Shown one piece after another: positions 7,769 to 12,662 of a stretch of 12,662 bases of DNA (its first letter is position 1; every line of letters starts with the position of its first letter). The stretch lies in assembly GCA_964403935.1 (NCBI GenBank), contig CAYOIB010000082.1:1-12662 (forward strand), given 5' to 3'. The stretch comes from SLLG01 sp964403935. GTDB lineage: Bacteria > Verrucomicrobiota > Verrucomicrobiia > Opitutales > Oceanipulchritudinaceae. The notes under the pieces are model-generated. The model saw only the letters and a program-made list of their open reading frames with translations. It ran no database searches and was not told the origin of the DNA. Both the position numbers and the translations under genes were made by a program.

Positions 7769-8805
7769 CGGCCCTTCCGTTTGAGTGTTGCATGGAGCTG
7801 GCGCAGTTTTGTGAGGGTGCGCGTCTGGAAGCGCAACCGGCCGACCTTACGTTCCCAGTTATAGATACTCGGTTCTGAGACCCCGAGCTTCCGGGCGAAT
7901 GCCGCTCGGCTGAGCCCAAGCTGCTTGCGCATGATCCGTACGGTTGCGGACGTTGGTTCAAACTCAACCGGCACAAAGAGCGGGGGCTCGGGTGTCCGGG
8001 CAGCTTTGGTTGTGGTGTGCGCCGGTTTCGAAGACTCCGGCTCCGGTGGCACTTTTGTTTTGGCGGTATCGGTGCCCTCGGCGGCCGGTTCGATATCCAG
8101 CCCGAAGACATCGCTCATGGCACTGGCAGAAAGCGTGCGGCGGCGACCGGAAGGCGCCTTTGTGTTGAGGGCTTCGGCGGTGGCATCGAGCGTGAGGAGT
8201 TCCCGGTGATCGACGCCGCGTAGCTTAAAGAGGAGTTCGGGCGCGGTATCGAGGCGCGCGCCGATGCCGTAGAGCACTGCGGCGACGTGCTTGCACATGT
8301 TGGCCCAGTCCGGGCAGTTACAGTCGAACTGAATCTCTTTGATGTCGGGGAAAAGCCCGTTGGTGGGATCCGTTACGATGCCCATGATCTCATCGGAGAT
8401 CTTTCCCTGGAGGAGTTCTATCAGCGATCCGATCTTTCCCCGGCAACTCTGTTGGAGAACCTTCCACTTGTCTGCCGGGAGAGGCTTGATGCGGAGGGTG
8501 AGTTCGTAGAGCTCGGATCCCTGGACCATCGCCCGGACCTTGCCGGGTTCAATCCCGAGGTGAAGAACAGAACCGTTGCGCACGTAGGTTCGCCCCCGGG
8601 GAAGCCGGTTGTCGTAGTCGCTGTAAGATTCGAGGTGGCGGCACCAGGATCGGCCCCAGAAGCTTGCGGCGATCAGGCGCTTATTGGTCAGGTGATCGAT
8701 GGGCTCGAGTGCGTGCCCTTCTGCGAGGAGCGCCTTGAGCTTCTTTTGTGCTTTTGCCTTTTTTGTGGCGGCGGAGATGTAGGGGCGGTCGAGGTACCAG
8801 CTCAT
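7765..8805 (-). CDS. SWIM zinc-finger protein with C-terminal XRE-like HTH
   Basis: A 346-residue protein. The SWIM zinc finger is at 162-173 (CNCPDWANMCKH: C162, C164, C171, H173, fitting CxCx6CxH), a fold that binds DNA or protein. The N-terminal part (FWGRSWCRHLESYSDYDNRLPRGR, 49-72) is the usual lead-in of bacterial SWIM proteins that accompany SNF2 helicases. A low-complexity Pro/Thr/Lys linker (about 235-280) joins it to a C-terminal helix-turn-helix (about 287-318, RIMRKQLGLSRAAFARKLGVSEPSIYNWE), resembling XRE/Cro-type domains, and a basic tail. The ATG overlaps the stop of the upstream SNF2 gene (ATGA, 8805-8802), so the two are translationally coupled and probably partners. Likely role: a DNA-targeting or regulatory subunit of the helicase. 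The cellular process (repair, chromosome maintenance, defence) cannot be told from sequence. Confidence 0.9.
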   Translation of the reverse strand: MSWYLDRPYISAATKKAKAQKKLKALLAEGHALEPIDHLTNKRLIAASFWGRSWCRHLESYSDYDNRLPRGRTYVRNGSVLHLGIEPGKVRAMVQGSELYELTLRIKPLPADKWKVLQQSCRGKIGSLIELLQGKISDEIMGIVTDPTNGLFPDIKEIQFDCNCPDWANMCKHVAAVLYGIGARLDTAPELLFKLRGVDHRELLTLDATAEALNTKAPSGRRRTLSASAMSDVFGLDIEPAAEGTDTAKTKVPPEPESSKPAHTTTKAARTPEPPLFVPVEFEPTSATVRIMRKQLGLSRAAFARKLGVSEPSIYNWERKVGRLRFQTRTLTKLRQLHATLKRKGR

Positions 8806-11465
8806 GTGGAGGTATCGGTTTGCGAGAGATCGAGGCGAATGAAAGCGAGCAGCTCCTCGTTGTTCATCTCAGTCAGGTTTTTTTCGGGTCCATCGCTGAG
8901 GATCTGATCCGCCGTAAGTTGCTTTTCCGAGATAAGGGCGTCGATCTTTTCTTCAAGGGTCCCGGAGGTGATGAATTTGTGAACGAGGACGTTACGTTGT
9001 TGGCCAATCCGGAAGGCGCGGTCGGTCGCTTGGTTTTCGACAGCGGGATTCCACCAGCGATCGAAGTGGATGACGTGGGAAGCCGCCGTCAGGTTCAGGC
9101 CCGTTCCCCCGGCCTTCAGAGAAAGAACAAAGAAGGGAGGGCCTTCGTCGCGCTGAAAATGGTCAACCGCCTTTTGCCGATCTTTGACGGAGGTGCCTCC
9201 GTGGAGGATCAGGCCGCCGCGTCCGAAAACGCCGGAGAGGCAGGCTTCCAGCGGCTCGGTTAGCTCGCGGAACTGCGTGAAGATGAGGGCCTTCTCGCCT
9301 CGGGAAGCGATCTCTTCGCAGAGGGTCTCCAGGCGTTGGAACTTCGCGCTGTATCTGGGCGCGTATGCACCGGTTTTGGTGAGCTGATCGGGGTGGTTAC
9401 AGATTTGCTTGAAGCGCATGAGATAGGCAAGAACCAGCCCCCGACGCTGGATGCCGTCGCTCAATTTGAGTTCGTCCGCGAGGGATTTGGCGCTTTGCTG
9501 ATAGAGCTTTGCCTGTGCTGCGGTAAGGCCGCAGAAGACTTTCATCTCCGTCTTTTCGGGCAGATCGGAGATGATGGAGCGGTCGGTTTTCAGTCGCCGA
9601 AGAATATAAGGCCCGACAAGGCGGCGTAAGGGGGCGTAGTGTTCCCGGTTCTGCGATCTCAGTTGCGTGATAAAGGTTTTGAACTGTGAGGATGTTCCCA
9701 GAAGACCCGGATTGATGAAGTCAAAGAGGGACCAGAGGTCGCCGAGGTTGTTTTCGATTGGCGTGCCCGTCAGGGCGATGCGGGCTTGTGCCTGAAGCTT
9801 GCGCACCGATTTGCTCTGCCTGGAACCTGCGTTTTTGATCGCTTGGGCTTCATCGAGAATGACCCAGCCCCACTGGATGCGGAAAGGCCAGTCGAGGCGG
9901 TGCAACATGCCGTAGGTCGTGACGACCAAGTCGATATCCGCGAGGAGCGCATCGTTGGGTTGCGTGAGTTCTTCGGACGAGGCATGGGAACGGTGCGCGA
10001 TGAAGAGTCGCAGCGAAGGAGCGAATTGTGTGGCCTCACGCTTCCAGTTTCCAATCAGGGAGGCGGGAACAATGAGCAGACTGGGAGAGCCTTTCGGCGC
10101 GGTTTCCTTCTTTCTCAGCAGCGCTGCCAGGACCTGAATCGTTTTGCCGAGTCCCATGTCATCCGCCAGACAGGCGCCGAGTCCTGCCCGAGAACAGAAC
10201 CAAAGCCAGTCCAGGCCGCAGGCTTGGTAGGGACGGAGCGTCGCCTGGAGACTGCACGGAACGGCCATTGGCTGGGGCGAAGTCAGTTGGCGAAGGGTAT
10301 CGGCCAGCCATGCCCCCGGTTCCGCGAAAGCCCACTCGCGATGCTCTTCGAGTTCTGTTGCATCTTGAAGATCACTCGGTGCCCCTGCCAGCAAGCGCAT
10401 CCCTTCGATGAACGAGATACCACCGGCTTCCTCAACCGCTTTCCAATGATCAAGCGCTTGCTGAAGCTTCTCCCGGTCCACCTCGATCCACTGGCCCCGG
10501 AAGAGGACAAGCCCATCATCCCCTTCGAGGAGGGCGGCAAGCTCCTCCTCGCTCAGGGCGGTCCCATCGATCACGACGTCGAGCCTGAAATCCAGAAGCG
10601 CATCGAGGCCGACGGTGCTGCGTTTCTTTTCTCCGATAACAGCGGATACCCGGGGCCGCTTGCCGCGTTTCTGCCACCAGTTGGGAAGACGCACGAGCAG
10701 GCCGGCTTCCTCCAGTACGGGAATTTCCTGAAGAAAGGCGTAGGCCTCGGTGGGTGTCCAGGCCAGAGGATGAAAGATGTCGCCGGTGCTGACCAGATCC
10801 GAAATGAGATTCGATGTCGCCTCTGCCCGGTGAAGGGGTGTCAGGAGTTTCAGGAGCGCCGCCTTGTTCCGGGCACCGCTAGACTCCTTGAGTGCCTGGC
10901 CCAAGGGGAGCTGTTGAAGCTTTCCGGAGCGTGTCAGCCCCGCTGCATAGGAGGCCATAAACGCGAATGGGAACTCCGGATCACTTTTATTTTCGGCCAG
11001 GTGAAGCGTTACGCGGCCGACCCGAGTCCAGCTGGGAGCATGGTGTTCCAGAAATTCGCTGATGCCGGAGAGCGTCGCTGCCCGTGCACGTGTCCACGCT
11101 TCCAGGCGTTCCCAGAGGGACTGAAGGCGCTCGGGCGAAAGATACTCAGCACCCTGTAGCGGCGGGGCGTTGAGAACCCACTCCGACAACGTGGCCGAGT
11201 CCGGGGGCGGCAGCGGTTTCAGTTCATTGTCCTGAGACTCCGGAAGATGGCAGAGCTCGCGAATGAACAGATCGGCAAAGCTTTTCCAGTAAACAACCGA
11301 CGCATCTCCCCCGGAAGGTAAGGGATGCCCTCCCAGATGGATGAGGCCGGCGGCATCCGATTCCGCAAACACCGGATGAAGCTCGCTTGTGGGATTGGGG
11401 CACACCACCCCACCGCGGGGCGTCAATTCAAGCTGGTTATTGAGCGGGGGATTAGCAGGCAGCAT
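8802..11465 (-). CDS. SNF2-family DEAD/DEAH-box helicase (DNA-dependent ATPase)
   Basis: An 887-residue Swi2/Snf2 ATPase that should translocate on double-stranded DNA and remodel bound proteins. The region at about 255-345 (NWWQKRGKRPRVSA... to ...FRGQWIEVDREKL) matches the bacterial SNF2-associated domain, and an uncharacterised N-terminal region precedes it. The core has Walker A DDMGLGKT (435-442), motif Ia LLIVPASLIGNW (463-474), motif II DEAQ (538-541, the bacterial variant of DEAH), motif III LTGTPIENN (565-573), and motifs V-VI GGTGLNLTAASHVIHFD (786-802) and QATDRAFRIGQ (812-822). All catalytic motifs are intact and length is normal. ATG 11465 is the only reasonable start; a GGAGG lies 18 bases upstream in a hairpin loop. 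The gene is first in an operon with the SWIM gene. No nuclease, methylase or phospholipase partner is seen, so a known defence island such as DISARM is not supported. Confidence 0.96.
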   Translation of the reverse strand: MLPANPPLNNQLELTPRGGVVCPNPTSELHPVFAESDAAGLIHLGGHPLPSGGDASVVYWKSFADLFIRELCHLPESQDNELKPLPPPDSATLSEWVLNAPPLQGAEYLSPERLQSLWERLEAWTRARAATLSGISEFLEHHAPSWTRVGRVTLHLAENKSDPEFPFAFMASYAAGLTRSGKLQQLPLGQALKESSGARNKAALLKLLTPLHRAEATSNLISDLVSTGDIFHPLAWTPTEAYAFLQEIPVLEEAGLLVRLPNWWQKRGKRPRVSAVIGEKKRSTVGLDALLDFRLDVVIDGTALSEEELAALLEGDDGLVLFRGQWIEVDREKLQQALDHWKAVEEAGGISFIEGMRLLAGAPSDLQDATELEEHREWAFAEPGAWLADTLRQLTSPQPMAVPCSLQATLRPYQACGLDWLWFCSRAGLGACLADDMGLGKTIQVLAALLRKKETAPKGSPSLLIVPASLIGNWKREATQFAPSLRLFIAHRSHASSEELTQPNDALLADIDLVVTTYGMLHRLDWPFRIQWGWVILDEAQAIKNAGSRQSKSVRKLQAQARIALTGTPIENNLGDLWSLFDFINPGLLGTSSQFKTFITQLRSQNREHYAPLRRLVGPYILRRLKTDRSIISDLPEKTEMKVFCGLTAAQAKLYQQSAKSLADELKLSDGIQRRGLVLAYLMRFKQICNHPDQLTKTGAYAPRYSAKFQRLETLCEEIASRGEKALIFTQFRELTEPLEACLSGVFGRGGLILHGGTSVKDRQKAVDHFQRDEGPPFFVLSLKAGGTGLNLTAASHVIHFDRWWNPAVENQATDRAFRIGQQRNVLVHKFITSGTLEEKIDALISEKQLTADQILSDGPEKNLTEMNNEELLAFIRLDLSQTDTST

Positions 11466-11473
11466 TTATCCCG

Positions 11474-11497
11474 ATCCGAGCAGCCTCCACCTCGGAT
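11474..11497 (-). promoter_or_regulatory. Leader hairpin of the SNF2 gene with GGAGG in its loop
   Basis: ATCCGAG (11474-11480) and CTCGGAT (11491-11497) form a perfect 7-bp stem. Read as SNF2 mRNA, the 10-base loop is GTGGAGGCTG and holds the only strong Shine-Dalgarno-like core (GGAGG, 11488-11484), 18 bases before the ATG at 11465. The stem base is only 8 bases from the start codon. It could modulate ribosome access, or be a chance structure. Confidence 0.4.
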
Positions 11498-11593
11498 GTC
11501 GACCTTCACCGTCATGGAATTCTCGATAAACTTAATTGGGCAGGATGGGATGAGCCTCACCGGAGTCGACGGCTCGGGGGTATCAGAATGATT

Positions 11594-11613
11594 AATACGG
11601 ATGATTCCGTATT
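11594..11613. promoter_or_regulatory. Perfect 20-base palindromic operator candidate
   Basis: AATACGGA, TGAT, TCCGTATT: two 8-base arms with perfect inverted symmetry around a 4-base centre, 73 bases upstream of the radical-SAM ATG. Such a site fits a dimeric regulator. It does not match FNR (TTGAT...ATCAA) or the classic NrdR box as I know them; an Rrf2-type or other redox or metal sensor is possible but unproven. GTTTTAG follows on the plus strand, so a weak terminator is an alternative, though no plus-strand gene ends here. Confidence 0.5.
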
Positions 11614-11686
11614 GTTTTAGCATAACAAAATCTAATATTAGGATTGCTCTGCTATAAGTTTTTCAGGAGCTTTCAGTCCTCTTCTG

Positions 11687-12454
11687 ATGCGTATAGGTGA
11701 CTTACAAAACTGTTCTTTGACAGACTTCCCCGGAAAAGTTGCTGCGGTTGTCTTCACCCAGGGTTGCAACCTTCGGTGCCCTTACTGCCAGACGGCTTCC
11801 CTCGTGATTCCGGAATGCTTCGAGAAACCCATTCCGGAAGAAGAGGTGTTGGCCCGCCTCGAACGCCGAAAGGACCGTCTCGAGGGGGTTGTCATCACCG
11901 GAGGTGAACCGACCCTTCATGCCGACCTTCCCCGCTTTATCGAAAAGGTGCGGGCTCTGGGTTTTGCCATCAAGCTCGATACCAATGGGACGCGACCGGA
12001 TCTCCTTCATTCGCTCATTCGCGACGGTTTGCTGGACTATATCGCGATGGATATAAAAGCCCCGCTCCTCCGGTATAGCCAGACCGTAGGGCGCCCGGTT
12101 GCGGCTGAAGTCATTCGACGCAGCATCTGGATTCTTCGCAACAGCAGGGTGGATCATGAGTTCAGGACGACAGCCGTCCCCGGCATACACACGGTGCGTG
12201 AGTTGAAGGCAATCGTGAATCTGATCGACGGAGCCGAGTGCTTTGTGCTGCAGGAGTTCGTCTCGCAGTCACCCCTCCAGCGCGGTTTGATCGGACGCCC
12301 CGCCTTCCCACGCCGAACGATTGAAGAGCTCCGGCCTTACATGGAGCGCCGCGTGAAGCGATTTGAGATCCGGATCTATGACGAGGCTGTTAAAATGCCT
12401 GTCGGCAAGCGCCGTCGTGCCTCCCAGGCCGCCAGTGTGGGGGCCAACGCCTAA
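11687..12454 (+). CDS. Radical-SAM anaerobic ribonucleoside-triphosphate reductase activase (NrdG2 type)
   Basis: A 255-residue cytosolic radical S-adenosylmethionine enzyme. The opening IGDLQNCSLTDFPGKVAAVVFTQGC..., with the [4Fe-4S] ligands in CNLRCPYC (C27, C31, C34), is the hallmark of the NrdG2 group, which puts a glycyl radical on class III ribonucleotide reductase (NrdD) and so enables dNTP synthesis without oxygen. GGEPT (72-76) helps bind SAM; KLDTNG (96-101), YIAMDIKAPL and TTAVPG are further family blocks. A short basic tail (GKRRRASQAASVGANA) is extra to the core. ATG 11687 starts directly at the family's normal N-terminus. No nrdD lies in the window, so the partner is elsewhere or just outside it. 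Activases of other glycyl-radical enzymes are related, but their cluster-loop context differs. Confidence 0.92.
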   Translation: MRIGDLQNCSLTDFPGKVAAVVFTQGCNLRCPYCQTASLVIPECFEKPIPEEEVLARLERRKDRLEGVVITGGEPTLHADLPRFIEKVRALGFAIKLDTNGTRPDLLHSLIRDGLLDYIAMDIKAPLLRYSQTVGRPVAAEVIRRSIWILRNSRVDHEFRTTAVPGIHTVRELKAIVNLIDGAECFVLQEFVSQSPLQRGLIGRPAFPRRTIEELRPYMERRVKRFEIRIYDEAVKMPVGKRRRASQAASVGANA

Positions 12455-12476
12455 ACATAACATCCCTTTCCCACTT

Positions 12477-12625
12477 TGGATCTGGAGAGATCCATGCAGA
12501 AGCAGACAACGACAAAGATAGACAGCAACAGACAAGAGACAAACAACAGAGCAATCGCATAGGACAGCAGCACCGTGGAGACGGTGCATTAGAAAGCCCT
12601 CGCCTCATATCTGCGAGGGCTTTTT
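12477..12625 (+). ncRNA. Candidate structured RNA with two GGAG-loop hairpins and intrinsic terminator
   Basis: This starts 22 bases after the radical-SAM stop. Hairpin 1 is TGGATCT-GGAG-AGATCCA (12477-12494, 7 bp). Hairpin 2 is GCACCGT-GGAG-ACGGTGC (12570-12587, 7 bp). Stems differ but both loops are the same GGAG. The 75 bases between them are almost free of structure, A/C-rich, and repeat AGACA four times in about 35 bases. An intrinsic terminator follows at once (12593-12625). The layout suggests a small RNA, a structured 3' UTR, or the leader of a gene beyond the window. GGA in hairpin loops is the known binding signal of CsrA/RsmA, so a protein-sequestering RNA is one idea, but only two such loops are present. 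No strong promoter is seen (weak -10-like TAACAT at 12458-12463). It matches no RNA family that I recognise. Confidence 0.42.
12593..12625 (+). terminator. Rho-independent terminator
   Basis: AAAGCCCTCGC (12593-12603) pairs perfectly with GCGAGGGCTTT (12613-12623) around a 9-base loop, and the T run continues to 12625: a textbook GC-rich stem plus U tract. It ends transcription from the radical-SAM gene and/or the RNA candidate upstream. Confidence 0.88.
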
Positions 12626-12626
12626 G

Positions 12627-12657
12627 TTGCCTGGATCTCAGCAGCAGCTCCAGGCAA
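12627..12657. repeat. Inverted repeat just after the terminator
   Basis: TTGCCTGGA (12627-12635) and TCCAGGCAA (12649-12657) form a perfect 9-bp stem with a 13-base loop (TCTCAGCAGCAGC), beginning right after the terminator's T run. No T tract follows on either strand within the window. It may belong to the leader or operator of the next gene, which lies beyond the window edge. Confidence 0.6.
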
Positions 12658-12662
12658 GTAAA

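Larger units (their letters stand above)
11466..11686. promoter_or_regulatory. Divergent SNF2 / radical-SAM promoter region
   Basis: The 221-base spacer is AT-richer on its right half than the genes beside it. It contains a hairpin next to the SNF2 start (11474-11497), a perfect 20-base palindrome (11594-11613), and a possible -10 box TATAAG at 11653-11658, 28 bases before the radical-SAM start; no good -35 partner was found. An AGGAG (11665-11669) is 17 bases ahead of that start, farther than usual, and its AGGA could pair with TCCT at 11677-11680. Confidence 0.5.

Noticed and set aside
9786..11159. 457-codon open frame on the plus strand opposite the SNF2 gene
   Set aside because: Despite its length it is fully antisense to intact helicase coding sequence, lacks any known motif, and its composition follows from the codon use of the real gene.
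8802..11465. DISARM-like or other defence island around the SNF2 helicase
   Set aside because: No methyltransferase, nuclease, phospholipase-D-like or DUF1998-type gene is present; the helicase has only the SWIM partner.
12477..12594. 4.5S/SRP RNA or T-box leader
   Set aside because: The conserved SRP domain IV sequence and the T-box AGGGTGG sequence are both absent; the two small hairpins have GGAG rather than the GNRA loop.
12390..12608. Minus-strand 72-codon frame with a Cys-rich, signal-peptide-like start
   Set aside because: The Cys/Leu run is the complement of the A/C-rich linker and terminator of the RNA candidate, and the frame runs antisense into the radical-SAM gene. No ribosome site.

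Overview
The window reads like a draft-genome piece from a GC-rich Verrucomicrobiota bacterium, probably of the Opitutae/Puniceicoccales type. This is inferred from three things: a very long secreted protein whose C-terminal module (GDGIPNLL...L...P, then an RRT...ESSSDLESW...FIRL pattern) is typical of that group; LacI and nucleoside-hydrolase proteins with the sequence style seen there; and start codons that mostly lack a Shine-Dalgarno sequence. No rRNA, tRNA, CRISPR array, transposase or phage gene is visible. A run of exactly 100 N (5136-5235) shows that two contigs were scaffolded together.

Layout. 1-414 holds no convincing gene but is a patchwork of short repeats. 415-1326 (-) is a beta-hydroxyacid/6-phosphogluconate-dehydrogenase-like NAD(P) enzyme. 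1545-5099 (-) is a secreted protein of about 1184 residues: an SGNH-hydrolase-like domain, two putative Ig repeats, a CBM9-like domain, two further beta-rich modules and the verrucomicrobial C-terminal module. After the gap come a LacI-family repressor (5483-6565, -) and, divergent from it, a nucleoside hydrolase (6785-7756, +); the 219-base region between them contains a long inverted repeat and is the natural place for the repressor to act. Tail to tail with the hydrolase gene lies a two-gene operon on the minus strand: a SNF2-family helicase (8802-11465) followed, with a 4-base ATGA overlap, by a SWIM zinc-finger protein with a C-terminal HTH (7765-8805). Divergent from the helicase is a radical-SAM activase of the NrdG2 type (11687-12454, +). 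It is followed by a striking non-coding stretch with two hairpins that both carry a GGAG tetraloop, an A/C-rich linker, an intrinsic terminator and a further hairpin.

How the genes fit together. LacI plus nucleoside hydrolase looks like a nucleoside-salvage regulatory pair. SNF2 plus SWIM is a recurrent bacterial pair of unknown cellular role that should act on DNA or nucleoprotein. The radical-SAM protein should activate an anaerobic (class III) ribonucleotide reductase encoded elsewhere. The secreted SGNH/CBM9 protein suggests extracellular ester or carbohydrate processing. The most interesting unexplained signals are the structured-RNA candidate after 12454, the perfect palindrome upstream of the radical-SAM gene, and the inverted repeat between the LacI and nucleoside hydrolase genes. 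No wholly new multi-gene system could be demonstrated.
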